From the NCBI GenBank assembly GCA_051201675.1, contig CP179212.1, positions 2,356,001-2,420,000 of the forward strand: a stretch of 64,000 nucleotides of DNA, given 5' to 3'. A program made the position numbers and the translations under genes. Under the pieces are notes generated by a model. That model was not told the origin of the DNA. It saw only the letters and a program-made list of their open reading frames with translations, and did not search any database. The stretch comes from HTCC2207 sp002685195. GTDB taxonomy: Bacteria; Pseudomonadota; Gammaproteobacteria; Pseudomonadales; Porticoccaceae. Below, one piece after another: positions 1 through 8,302 of the stretch (the stretch's first letter is position 1; every line of letters starts with the position of its first letter).

Positions 1-1271
1 CCTAATGACCAACTCATATTATCGCCATCGTGGGTCAAACGAATCTCAGCACTAACATCTCTCTGTGAACGCGCCTGAAATTGCGTGCCATCACAGGTTG
101 TAGGACCAAATGGACCAAATACTGAAGTAAAGACGTCCGGCAATAAAACCTGAGGACTTGGTAATTGGTAGCCTGCAGAAAGAAGCTCTGCTGTCGTTTC
201 ACGACAAGAAGGCTCGAGCTCAAATCGATAGAAAGAAGCCGCTGTACTATCTGCGATCCATTGCTGATCTAGATCAGAGTAAAGAGCCCATGAAGTCAAA
301 GAATAGCTATCAAAGTCCCAAGTTCCTTTAACTGAAAGTTCTTTAGTTTCTTGAATATTTTCTGGTTTTATATTGCCTATAAAATCGTATTTGTGGTCAT
401 TTACATCTTCATCAAATAATGGGTTCCCGAGGGCCGCAGCAAAACTTGGGAGATTGAACACCGGGTTGAAGCTTAAAGCAGAACCAGAAAACTTTGCATA
501 GCGAGCTTTAATGTCAAACTCTTTCTGGTCACTCGGTGCGATTATAAGACGAGCACCTACAGTGTTATTGTCCACCGCATCAACAGTTGCGCCCTGTGCA
601 TTGGCTACCGGACTCGTATTTCTATAATGTCCATCAGACTCAAAGTGATCACCATACAAAACAATACCCGCGTTATCTGAAATTGGTCCTTCAATAATTG
701 TCGTGAATCCCTGGACACTATTCTCACCCAACTTAGCACTCACATCGACAATCATTTCCTCACCTGGCTTTTTTGTGGAGAGGACAAAAGCGCCAGCAGC
801 TGCGTTACGTCCGTAGTAGGCGCCCTGAGGTCCCTTCAGAACCTCCACCTGAACTAGCTTGCCATGCATTTGAGCTATTTGAGCCGTATTAGTTTTCAGG
901 ATTCCATCAACCACAAGAGCCACATTACTTTCAGCATCTCGTGCACCGTTTATTCCACGGATATTTATCTGTGTATCGCCAACCTCCGCAGTTTTTGTCA
1001 CCATTGAAACACCTGGCGTAAGGTTTACTACACCTTCCACTGATGCTACACCGCTTCTTCTCAAAGCATCTTCAGTAAGAACAGATACGCTGGCGGGGAC
1101 GTCCTCAAGACGCTCTTCTACCCTTCGAGCAATCACTGTAATTTCTTCAAGAGTTCGTACTTTCTTTTCAGTTTCAGAAACAGCAACTACTGGAAAAGCA
1201 ACCATCGCTGCCAAAAGAAAGTTCACTAGTTGAGTATTAATCTTTAGGTCTAAAGGCTTGTTGCTGTTCAT
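1..1271 (-). CDS. TonB-dependent receptor, partial (C-terminus outside window)
   Basis: The reading frame starts at the ATG at 1271 and stays open to the left edge, giving about 423 residues. It begins with a signal peptide (hydrophobic stretch VNFLLAAMVAFPVVAVSE), then a TonB-box-like EEITVIARR, then a plug domain with typical features: VPASVSVLTEDALRRSG, INIRGINGARD and VEVLKGPQGAYYGRNAAAGA. The beginning of the beta-barrel follows. It should be an outer-membrane protein importing a large or scarce substrate with TonB energy. The substrate cannot be read. It is divergent from the exported cupin and permease genes, so these may share a substrate. The barrel is cut only by the window, not by a visible lesion. 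Confidence 0.93.
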   Translation of the reverse strand, partial: MNSNKPLDLKINTQLVNFLLAAMVAFPVVAVSETEKKVRTLEEITVIARRVEERLEDVPASVSVLTEDALRRSGVASVEGVVNLTPGVSMVTKTAEVGDTQINIRGINGARDAESNVALVVDGILKTNTAQIAQMHGKLVQVEVLKGPQGAYYGRNAAAGAFVLSTKKPGEEMIVDVSAKLGENSVQGFTTIIEGPISDNAGIVLYGDHFESDGHYRNTSPVANAQGATVDAVDNNTVGARLIIAPSDQKEFDIKARYAKFSGSALSFNPVFNLPSFAAALGNPLFDEDVNDHKYDFIGNIKPENIQETKELSVKGTWDFDSYSLTSWALYSDLDQQWIADSTAASFYRFELEPSCRETTAELLSAGYQLPSPQVLLPDVFTSVFGPFGPTTCDGTQFQARSQRDVSAEIRLTHDGDNMSWSL

Positions 1272-1388
1272 TATAGGACTCCGTGGATGTTTGAATTAGA
1301 GCTATTAAAATCTGCAGAAATAACTTTTAGTATTGTAAGGTAGCGCTTAAAAGAAAGTCAATGTATTCTACATACATGGTAATATAAT

Positions 1389-1409
1389 TCATATACTCGA
1401 ACTATATGA
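1389..1409. promoter_or_regulatory. Inverted repeat TCATATA-N7-TATATGA
   Basis: Perfect 7-bp arms separated by 7 bp. The left part, AATTCATATA with an ATTCT 21 bp before it, loosely resembles the 60-bp blocks at 17303 and 23621. It may be a third, degenerate copy of the same operator. The site lies about 120 bp upstream of the TonB receptor start. Confidence 0.4.
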
Positions 1410-1467
1410 TTTTATGCAACTTTGTAGTTAGTCATAAAAGCACTTTACTGATCAACTTGATATATTG

Positions 1468-1483
1468 TTTATCGTTTGATAAC
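1468..1483. promoter_or_regulatory. TTATC-N4-GATAA palindrome (site 1)
   Basis: TTTATCGTTTGATAAC: perfect 5-bp arms with a 4-bp spacer. The same architecture is seen at 5384-5399, 26812-26827 and 34694-34709. It sits about 95 bp upstream of the exported bicupin start. The copy in front of the TetR gene makes that protein the first candidate for the binding factor. Confidence 0.5.
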
Positions 1484-1578
1484 TTGAAATTAGATGGTTA
1501 ATTTTAAGACTAAAATAAGATACTAGAAGTTAAAAAAATTGAAAAATAACTAACCAAATTACATTAAAGGATTTAACG

Positions 1579-2556
1579 ATGTTAAGTGCATTACTGAAGC
1601 ACCAACGCTTGGTGTTAATTGCAGCTCTCGCAATTAGCGTGTGTCATGTCTCGGCTAGTGAAAATAGAGACTGGAATAAGATGACCTTCATCGATGTGAA
1701 CGCTATGGATTGGGAAGAAATGTGGACCGGACTCAAGGACACAAGCAGAGGGAAAAAGCTGTACTCAAACGATCAGGGTGGTTTCATGCTCTATTTGGAG
1801 CACGATCACGGTTGGGATTCTTTAAATACATCACGTCATTTCCATGACTTTCACGAGTGGGGCTATGTATTAAATGGTAACTTTTTGATCTATGAATTCG
1901 TCAATGGAGAACAAAACAGTGGATCTCTTTACAACATGAAAGCTGGTACATGGATGAGTCGGCCACCATTTAGTATTCATGGACATCGCCCAGATGCCAT
2001 GAAACATCAACGAGTTACTCCAGGTGCTGTTCAGTTGGCATTTTCTGAGGGAGGCAAAAGCTACAGCCTAGATCCGACGAATAAGTGGTATAGCCCGAGC
2101 TGGAAAGAAGTGCCACAATTTACCCACCCCCACTTTCAAGATACCGCGACACCCCAAGGGATGGAATGGGAGGATGATGAAAATCTTCCCGGTGCGAGCG
2201 TAAAATGGCTGAGCGATCATGGCGAAGATGGATTTAGGGCAAAACTTTATTATGTGCCCCCGGGCTGGCAATACACAGGAAAAGCAAAGACAACTTATTT
2301 TGGGAAAGCCCAACAATTCTATTATGTGCTGTTTGGGGATTTAACGGTGCTTAGTCAAGAATCTCCAAATGGCCCTGTCAAAAACACAACTGTCCAGAAA
2401 GACTTCTTTATAAATCGACCGCCAAAAAGTATTTGGACTTGGGGTGAAGGAAAGCTGTCAAGTAAGGGGGCTATGTGGTTAGAGGTTACTTATGCCCAAG
2501 GCGCTCGCGTGGGCAATGGGCCTATAGAGAAACCAATAATTCTTCCTTCAAAATAG
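1579..2556 (+). CDS. Exported bicupin-fold protein
   Basis: 325 residues with a clear signal peptide (LVLIAALAISVCHVSA, cleavage near residue 26). Two cupin-like halves can be seen. The first has HFHDFHEWGYVLNGNF around residues 87-102, whose histidines and glutamate look like a metal-binding cupin motif. The second has FYYVLFGDLTVLS near residues 248-260 and lacks an obvious His cluster. It is likely a periplasmic binding protein or metalloenzyme. Thirteen bases separate it from a cytosine/purine-type permease, so the two are probably cotranscribed, and the cupin may act on or hand over the permease substrate. Enzymatic function is not known to me. Confidence 0.7.
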   Translation: MLSALLKHQRLVLIAALAISVCHVSASENRDWNKMTFIDVNAMDWEEMWTGLKDTSRGKKLYSNDQGGFMLYLEHDHGWDSLNTSRHFHDFHEWGYVLNGNFLIYEFVNGEQNSGSLYNMKAGTWMSRPPFSIHGHRPDAMKHQRVTPGAVQLAFSEGGKSYSLDPTNKWYSPSWKEVPQFTHPHFQDTATPQGMEWEDDENLPGASVKWLSDHGEDGFRAKLYYVPPGWQYTGKAKTTYFGKAQQFYYVLFGDLTVLSQESPNGPVKNTTVQKDFFINRPPKSIWTWGEGKLSSKGAMWLEVTYAQGARVGNGPIEKPIILPSK

Positions 2557-2569
2557 GAGTTACTAAACG

Positions 2570-3901
2570 ATGATTGAAAAACTGAAAGCCTGGTGGAAGT
2601 TTGATGCACAGGCAGAGCAAGAAAGTGCTGACAATCCTTTAACACCTTTAACTAACGAGCAGCGGAGGGACGCACTTCCTTTGTTAACCATGGCATTTGG
2701 ATGGGGGTTCTTGATTACCGGTTTAATGGTGGGAGGAGCTCTTGGGGCTGGTGTTAATTTTTGGCCTGATTTGATCTATGTATCATTTCTTGGTAACACA
2801 GCAAACTTTGTCATTGGCGCACTCGTCGGATACATAGGATATAAAACTGCCTGCAATAGCGGTCTCTTATATAAATTTGTATATGGACAGATTGGAGCCT
2901 ATTTCCCAGTACTATTCCTCGCATTAGTGCTGATCTGCTGGCAAGGAATCGTTGTTGGCGCTTTTGGATTTGCCTGGGCTCAAGATTTCGACAGCACTAC
3001 ATTTTATGCGGTCGCTGTATTTGCAGGAATACTCTTTACTTGGACTACCTACTATGGCGTTCGGGGGCTTGAGCTCGTCAGCACTCCATCCGTTGTTATC
3101 TTAGTCTTAGTCGGCGTTTATCCGACCTACACTCAAATTTCACAAGCAGGTGGACTCCAAGAATTCCTTGCTTTGTCCAAAACCACTGCAGCCAGCAACC
3201 CGATCAGCAAAATGGATGCCATAAATATAGTGATTGGATCTTGGATTGTCGGCGCTATCGTTATGCCTGAATATACCCGCTTTGCTAAAAAAGCCTGGGT
3301 AGCCATAGCAATTCCTTTTATCGTGATGATTATTGCCCAATGGTTCCTTCAAATTATCGGCTCTGCTGGTGGCATCGTTTCTGGTCAATTTGACTTCACG
3401 ACTTATATGCGTTTGCAGGGTGTATTTATCGCAGCTCTGGGTCTAATCGGAATGAGTATGGCACTTTGGACGACCGGCGATGCGAACCTGTATCTTCCCG
3501 TTATTCAAACCTCCAGCGTTCTGCGCAGACCTCAAAAAGTTATGACGGTGATTTGTGGGGTTCTCGGTACGGTTGTTGGTTTAGTGATTTATCAGCACTT
3601 TATACAATTTATTGATTATCTCGCCGTACTACTCCCGCCGCTTATCGGTCCAGTGATTGCGCACTTCTATATCGTAAAAAAACGTAACTTCAATGTCGAT
3701 AAACTGGATGATCAGCCTAAATGGAATATCGCTGCTTTACTTGCGTATGTGGTTGGAGCTAGCAGTAAGTGGTGGCTAGTTCAGAACCTACTAGTATCTT
3801 CGCTTGCTGGTTTATTGGTGTCGATCATCGCTTATCTAGTGATTTATTACGCTATTTCCGCGATGGGTATGAACGGTGAGGAAGCTGATCTTGCTGAGTA
3901 A
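2570..3901 (+). CDS. NCS1-family permease (cytosine/purine/hydantoin type)
   Basis: 443 residues with about 12 hydrophobic segments. The N-terminal region (PLTPLTNEQRRDALPLLTMAFGWGFLITG) and GALGAGVNFWPDL fit the nucleobase:cation symporter-1 family, which imports nucleobases, hydantoins, allantoin or thiamine-like compounds. It is an inner-membrane importer. It follows the exported bicupin by 13 bp with an AGGAG-like site before the ATG. In view of the ureide-type hydrolases encoded at 5683-8249, a cyclic amide substrate is plausible but is inference. Confidence 0.8.
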   Translation: MIEKLKAWWKFDAQAEQESADNPLTPLTNEQRRDALPLLTMAFGWGFLITGLMVGGALGAGVNFWPDLIYVSFLGNTANFVIGALVGYIGYKTACNSGLLYKFVYGQIGAYFPVLFLALVLICWQGIVVGAFGFAWAQDFDSTTFYAVAVFAGILFTWTTYYGVRGLELVSTPSVVILVLVGVYPTYTQISQAGGLQEFLALSKTTAASNPISKMDAINIVIGSWIVGAIVMPEYTRFAKKAWVAIAIPFIVMIIAQWFLQIIGSAGGIVSGQFDFTTYMRLQGVFIAALGLIGMSMALWTTGDANLYLPVIQTSSVLRRPQKVMTVICGVLGTVVGLVIYQHFIQFIDYLAVLLPPLIGPVIAHFYIVKKRNFNVDKLDDQPKWNIAALLAYVVGASSKWWLVQNLLVSSLAGLLVSIIAYLVIYYAISAMGMNGEEADLAE

Positions 3902-3931
3902 CTAAGACATCTCTAACCACCAAGAGATAAG

Positions 3932-3974
3932 AAAAATCCCTAGCCAAATATTACGATTTGCCTAGGGATTTTTT
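3932..3974. terminator. Bidirectional rho-independent terminator
   Basis: Stem AAAAATCCCTAG (3932-3943) pairs with CTAGGGATTTTT (3962-3973) across an 18-base loop. There is an A-tract on one side and a T-tract on the other, so it can end both the permease transcript and the convergent MFS transcript. The MFS stop codon (3973-3975) overlaps its edge. Confidence 0.8.
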
Positions 3975-5340
3975 ATTCAGACAAATCAACTCGAATCGCT
4001 GACTCTTCTCTATATGGTTTTAGACCACGCCAGAGAATAAATGCAGCTAAAACACTCGAACAAACGGCCATGACTGAAACCGAATTAACCAACATTAATT
4101 CGTCCTTGAACCCATAATTGGTAATTACCGCTGTAATTGAAGGTGATAAACCAATACCAATGACATTTAACAAGAAAAAATAGCAACCAGACACAATGCC
4201 TCTTAGACGATTGGGAGTAATCTGCTGCAATGCGGCAGCTGATGAACCGAAACCTAAACAAGCAAACAAAACCAAAGGACAGAAAACAGCAAGTAGCGAG
4301 AACAGTGAATTCATTGAAGGCAGTAATAAGGCAAAAGGAATGCAACCAAGCGCGGCGATAATGCCAACTCTCATGCCATTATCCAAGTAGCCTATTTTTA
4401 ATAACCGATCAGAGATAGAACCGCCAGCGATAAGACCAATCGTGCCAAATGACAAAACTATTAAGCCAATAGTTGCACCTGCTTCGCCAACAGGCACGCC
4501 AAAACTTCTCACCAAAATGTGTGGTCCCCATACGAATAATACATTGGAGGAGACTCCCAATAACGCAAAACCAAAAAAGTGCGAGAGGTATATTTTCGCC
4601 CGATCGCGAATATAGGCAAATGCTTCGTTTAACGCTACGGCCTCATTGTCACTCCTTGTCTCATCTCCACTTTGCTGTCGACGAACGGGCTCTTTTACAG
4701 TGTACATAAGCGCGGCAACTAATAGACCTGGCAATCCAACAATGAAAAAAGGTACTTGCCACGATCTCACTTCTCCTATGATGGGAAGAGTTATATCTGG
4801 AGAACTGATGACACTCTGCACCACAAGCCCACCAACAATTAAAGCTAAACCGACTCCGACAAACGCTCCTGCGGTATAAACACTAAGTGCCCTACCGAGT
4901 TTTTTAGGCGGAAATAAATCTGCAATCATAGAATAGGCGGCAGGCGATAAAGCGGCCTCTCCAACGCCAACGCCAACGCGAGCCACAAAAAGCGATCCAA
5001 ATCCTCGCGCCATGCCACATAGTGCAGTCATACAACTCCACAAAGTGATACCAGCTACTATCAAGTTCCTACGATTAACTCGATCAGCTAATCTGCCAAT
5101 AGGGATACCTAAAAAAGTATAGAAAATTACAAAAGCAAACCCTACTAAAAGGCTAACTCCAGTATCACTCAAGTTGAAATCTTGCTTTATAGGCTCTATT
5201 AAGAGAGTCAGTATAAAACGGTCAACGAATGAAAAAGTGTAAGCCACAAAAAGCAGACCTACTGTATACCAAGCTGCTGGAGCCGGCGGCCAAGAAGATT
5301 TACTGAGGTCGCTACTTGAAGATTGATTAAGGGAATTCAT
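3973..5340 (-). CDS. MFS transporter, spinster-like
   Basis: 455 residues, 12 predicted membrane segments. The MFS signature between helices 2 and 3 is visible as GIPIGRLADRVNRRN, and the first helix carries FVDRFILTLLIEPIKQDF, typical of the spinster-like and hexuronate/organic-anion branches. It would move a small organic solute across the inner membrane. It stands alone on the minus strand, divergent from the amidohydrolase operon at 5683, with which it shares a 342-bp regulatory region. Substrate unknown. Confidence 0.8.
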   Translation of the reverse strand: MNSLNQSSSSDLSKSSWPPAPAAWYTVGLLFVAYTFSFVDRFILTLLIEPIKQDFNLSDTGVSLLVGFAFVIFYTFLGIPIGRLADRVNRRNLIVAGITLWSCMTALCGMARGFGSLFVARVGVGVGEAALSPAAYSMIADLFPPKKLGRALSVYTAGAFVGVGLALIVGGLVVQSVISSPDITLPIIGEVRSWQVPFFIVGLPGLLVAALMYTVKEPVRRQQSGDETRSDNEAVALNEAFAYIRDRAKIYLSHFFGFALLGVSSNVLFVWGPHILVRSFGVPVGEAGATIGLIVLSFGTIGLIAGGSISDRLLKIGYLDNGMRVGIIAALGCIPFALLLPSMNSLFSLLAVFCPLVLFACLGFGSSAAALQQITPNRLRGIVSGCYFFLLNVIGIGLSPSITAVITNYGFKDELMLVNSVSVMAVCSSVLAAFILWRGLKPYREESAIRVDLSE

Positions 5341-5383
5341 TGACAGGCCTTTTTACAAAATAACAGAAAATAATAAGTTTTAA

Positions 5384-5399
5384 TTGATCGTATGATAAA
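5384..5399. promoter_or_regulatory. TTATC-N4-GATAA-type palindrome (site 2)
   Basis: TTGATCGTATGATAAA: right arm identical to the other copies, left arm with one mismatch. It lies about 45 bp upstream of the MFS start codon, a position suited to repression of that gene. Confidence 0.5.
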
Positions 5400-5560
5400 T
5401 TAAACTGTACACTTATTAAATGCCTTTAGCAAATTGACTACGACTACTAAAGTTTAATGCCAATTTATAAATTGCAGTGGGAAATACATAGTATGTTATT
5501 AGAAAAACGCACATCTCTTGTGACTCAGAATTTGGCCTCTACCTATTCTGACTACCCCTG

Positions 5561-5590
5561 TTTACTGGCGGTTAAAAAAGTACCAGTAAA
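5561..5590. promoter_or_regulatory. Inverted repeat TTTACTGG / CCAGTAAA
   Basis: Perfect 8-bp arms (5561-5568 and 5583-5590) around a 14-bp centre, about 93 bp before the first gene of the amidohydrolase-deacetylase operon. It could be the operator of the GntR/UTRA regulator encoded in the operon. No second copy was found, so this is weak. Confidence 0.3.
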
Positions 5591-5682
5591 GAGTATGCCA
5601 GCTTTCCTAACATCATTTATTCATCAACTTATTTTTACAGAAGAAAGGTCGTATAAAACTTACTTCCGGCTCTGGAGTCTCC

Positions 5683-6360
5683 ATGGAAACAACCACTAAA
5701 ACCGCAAAAGAAATTTACCTGGATCTAAAGAAGAACCCCAACCGAGCGCGATTCGGCTTTGGCAATAAAGCTGTATTGGTAAATATTGATCCTCAGAAAG
5801 CCTACACAGCAACAGATGAATTTATCACCGCCTATGAGACTGACCCGAATCAGGTGCTCTATATAAACCAACTGTCAGAGCAATTCCGAAAGCTTGGTTG
5901 GCCAGTAGTTTGGACACATGTCGCTTATATGGAATCAGCTGAGGATGCTGGTGTCTGGGGCACACGCACAGACAATGAGAATTCTCTACAGAATATTAAA
6001 TTCAACTCTAGTCGCAGCGAATTTGATGACCGCCTCGAAATAGATCCAATCAAAGACGTTATATATTTAAAAAAGATGCCCTCCGCTTTTTTTGAGACTC
6101 AGCTGCAATCATTACTTGTATGGCATCAAGTGGATACAGTCATTCTTACCGGGGGGTCAACGTCAGGGTGCATTCGAGCAACCGCCGTAGATAGCCTATC
6201 TCGAGGCTACAGGACTATAGTTCCCGAAGAAGCGGTCGCCGACAAACATGAGAGTTATCACTACGCCAATTTAACTGATCTATCATTAAAGTATGCTGAC
6301 GTTTTAGAAATTAAAGAGGTAGTTTCTTGGTTAGACGCGAGACTGAAAGATAACAAATAG
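5683..6360 (+). CDS. Isochorismatase-fold cysteine hydrolase (N-carbamoylsarcosine amidase-like)
   Basis: 225 residues. The catalytic triad of this fold can be placed: Asp36 in VNIDPQKAY, Lys131 in LKKMPSAF, and Cys163 in TGGSTSGCIRAT. Members hydrolyse C-N bonds of N-carbamoyl compounds, ureidoacrylate, nicotinamide or isochorismate. The extended N-terminus and the TSGCIRAT motif recall N-carbamoylsarcosine amidases. It is the first gene of an operon with two PuuE-like proteins, which suits a pathway in which a ring is opened to a carbamoyl amide that this enzyme then cleaves. The exact substrate is inference. The start is supported by GGAG at 5669-5672. Confidence 0.8.
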   Translation: METTTKTAKEIYLDLKKNPNRARFGFGNKAVLVNIDPQKAYTATDEFITAYETDPNQVLYINQLSEQFRKLGWPVVWTHVAYMESAEDAGVWGTRTDNENSLQNIKFNSSRSEFDDRLEIDPIKDVIYLKKMPSAFFETQLQSLLVWHQVDTVILTGGSTSGCIRATAVDSLSRGYRTIVPEEAVADKHESYHYANLTDLSLKYADVLEIKEVVSWLDARLKDNK

Positions 6361-6390
6361 AATCTTCCACTATTAGATAAAGGGTAAAAG

Positions 6391-7335
6391 ATGAAACAGG
6401 ATCTGGGTCTTTATGATTATTGGCCCTATGAAAATCGGCCTAAGATTCGGTGGCCTGGAGGTGCAAAATTAGCCTTCTGGGTGGCGCCTAATATTGAATA
6501 CTACGAGCTCGATCCGCCTCAGAATCCATTTCGGACAGCCTGGCCTCAACCTATACCTGCTATTCCAGGATACTCTATACGTGACTACGGAAATCGAGTT
6601 GGCCATGTTCGTCAGATGCAATTATTAAATAAATATGGCATTCGAGGTTCAGTCTCTTTATCCACAGCGCTCTGCGACCATCATCCAGAAATCATTAAAC
6701 AGTGTCGTGATCTGGATTGGGAATTTTTTAGCCATGGTATTTATAACACCCGATATACCTATGGCATGAGCGAAGATCAAGAACGTGAAATGATTAGAGA
6801 TTCGATCGAATCAATATTTAAGCACACAAACCAAAAATGCGCGGGTTACTTAGCACCTGCCCTATCTCACTCAGAATTAACTTTAGATCTATTTGCAGAG
6901 GCGGGTACTGAGTTATTTGGTAATGATGCGGGCATTTACACCTGTGATCTTTTTCATGATGACCAACCCACGCCTATTAATCTTAGAAGCAAAAAGCGTT
7001 TTGTCTCAATACCCTATTCTCTAGAGATGAATGACACAATCGCCTATGTGTCCAATAAGATAGAACCGCGTAGATATGGGCAAATACTAAAGAACAACTT
7101 TGACCAGCTGTATAAAGAAGGCGATAACTCTGGCACCGTGATGTGTATACCTACGCACAACTATCAAATTAGCTGTCCGCATCGAATGAAATCATATGAA
7201 GAGGCCTTGGAATATATTACTGGACACAGTGATGTATGGGTAACCACAGGACGAGAAATCGCTGAGTACTACTTAGAGCACTATTACGATGGTGCCGTTA
7301 TAGATATAGTGGGTAAGCAGGAGTGTAAATCGTGA
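6391..7335 (+). CDS. Polysaccharide-deacetylase-fold protein, PuuE/allantoinase-like (copy 1)
   Basis: 314 residues. The family layout is clear: WPGGAKLAFWVAPNIEYYE near the N-terminus, RDYGNRVG around residue 64, FFSHGIYNTRYTY in the middle and PTHNYQISCPHR near the C-terminus. The canonical NodB metal motif (TFDD) is replaced by NIEYYE and the H-S/T-x-x-H motif is absent. The same pattern is seen in PuuE-type allantoinases, which work on cyclic ureides rather than sugars. It is probably cytoplasmic, with no signal peptide. It lies 30 bp after the amidohydrolase and overlaps the next gene by 3 bp. I favour a cyclic ureide or imide hydrolase; substrate unproven. Confidence 0.75.
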   Translation: MKQDLGLYDYWPYENRPKIRWPGGAKLAFWVAPNIEYYELDPPQNPFRTAWPQPIPAIPGYSIRDYGNRVGHVRQMQLLNKYGIRGSVSLSTALCDHHPEIIKQCRDLDWEFFSHGIYNTRYTYGMSEDQEREMIRDSIESIFKHTNQKCAGYLAPALSHSELTLDLFAEAGTELFGNDAGIYTCDLFHDDQPTPINLRSKKRFVSIPYSLEMNDTIAYVSNKIEPRRYGQILKNNFDQLYKEGDNSGTVMCIPTHNYQISCPHRMKSYEEALEYITGHSDVWVTTGREIAEYYLEHYYDGAVIDIVGKQECKS

Positions 7336-8249
7336 GTACAAATAAAAACTATCTTAAGTACCCACATCGCTCACTCGGAATGGACCATTCGCTATATAAA
7401 TGGTCAATGCTTGATGATCGTCCACCCATTCAATGGCCTAACGGTAAAAAACTCGCTCTATGGATAAATATTAGTCTCCAGTTTTTTCCTTTAAATCAGC
7501 AAAACAAACCCTTTCCAGTGCCTGGAGGGATGACTATGCCCTATCCGGACCTGCGTCATTACACGCTCCGTGATTATGGAAACCGCATTGGTATTTATCG
7601 TTTCTTTGATGCTTTAGATCAATATGGCATGCAATCAAGTATCGCCATGAATACTCTTGTTGCTAAACGCTATCCTTATTTACTCAACAAAGTTATTGAA
7701 CGAGGGCATGAGATTATTTGCCATGGCGATCATATGGATGCTTTGCACTATGGTGGTCAACCCATAGAAGAAGAGGCAGCATTGGTGCAAAAGTCACTGG
7801 ATGAATTAAGGCAGCTAAGTGGACAACCAGTAAAAGGTTGGATCAGTCCGGCAAAAAATGAAAGTCACAATACACCGCAGTTACTAGCTGCGAATGGTAT
7901 CGAATACTTCTGTGACTGGGTGAACGATGATATGCCATATGAATTTTATACTGATGAAGGTGTCCTCACCGCTATGCCCCTTTCTACGGAACTAGAGGAT
8001 AAATTCATCCTCATGAATAATCTTCACTCAGAATCGTCCTATAGAGGTCAGATTATAGATGCCTGTGACTTTCTTCTAGAAGAAGCATCGACCAAGGGTG
8101 GGAGGATTCTGGCTTTAAATCTTCATCCGTGGTTGCTCGGACAACCCCATCGCATCCACATTCTGGAACAAGTATTTGAATATCTGAGCTCCAAAAAAGA
8201 TATATGGTCTGCTAATCCTATGGAAATTGTTAGGGTATTTAAGTCATAA
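7332..8249 (+). CDS. Polysaccharide-deacetylase-fold protein, PuuE-like (copy 2)
   Basis: 305 residues starting at GTG 7332, which overlaps the stop of copy 1 (GTGA), so translation is coupled. It is a diverged paralogue: RPPIQWPNGKKLALWI, LRDYGNRIG and the closing QPHR align with copy 1. The acidic residue of copy 1 (NIEYYE) becomes NISLQFF, and FSHG becomes ICHG. The two may form a heteromer or act on successive substrates. Both remain in frame without damage, which argues that the second copy is used rather than decaying. Confidence 0.72.
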   Translation: MSTNKNYLKYPHRSLGMDHSLYKWSMLDDRPPIQWPNGKKLALWINISLQFFPLNQQNKPFPVPGGMTMPYPDLRHYTLRDYGNRIGIYRFFDALDQYGMQSSIAMNTLVAKRYPYLLNKVIERGHEIICHGDHMDALHYGGQPIEEEAALVQKSLDELRQLSGQPVKGWISPAKNESHNTPQLLAANGIEYFCDWVNDDMPYEFYTDEGVLTAMPLSTELEDKFILMNNLHSESSYRGQIIDACDFLLEEASTKGGRILALNLHPWLLGQPHRIHILEQVFEYLSSKKDIWSANPMEIVRVFKS

Positions 8250-8302
8250 TCAAAGTGATAGTTGCCCGTTGCAATTAGGCAAATTCACAAAGAGCTTCTA
8301 AT

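Larger units (their letters stand above)
1272..1578. promoter_or_regulatory. Divergent promoter region, TonB receptor / cupin
   Basis: AT-rich 307-bp gap between divergent genes with no credible ORF. It holds two palindromic elements: TCATATA-N7-TATATGA at 1389-1409, and TTATC-GTTT-GATAA at 1469-1482, which matches sites in front of other operons in this window. AAAGGA at 1566-1571 serves as ribosome binding site for the cupin gene. Confidence 0.6.
5341..5682. promoter_or_regulatory. Divergent promoter region, MFS / amidohydrolase operon
   Basis: 342 bp between divergent genes. It contains a TTATC-N4-GATAA-type site at 5384-5399 close to the MFS start and an 8-bp inverted repeat TTTACTGG / CCAGTAAA at 5561-5590 nearer the amidohydrolase operon. 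GGAG at 5669-5672 is the likely ribosome binding site for the ATG at 5683. A short ORF here (5457-5699) has no protein-like features. Confidence 0.55.

Noticed and set aside
5457..5699. 80-residue frame before the amidohydrolase operon
   Set aside because: It lies in a promoter region with inverted repeats, has no ribosome binding site or protein-like pattern and overlaps the supported start at 5683.
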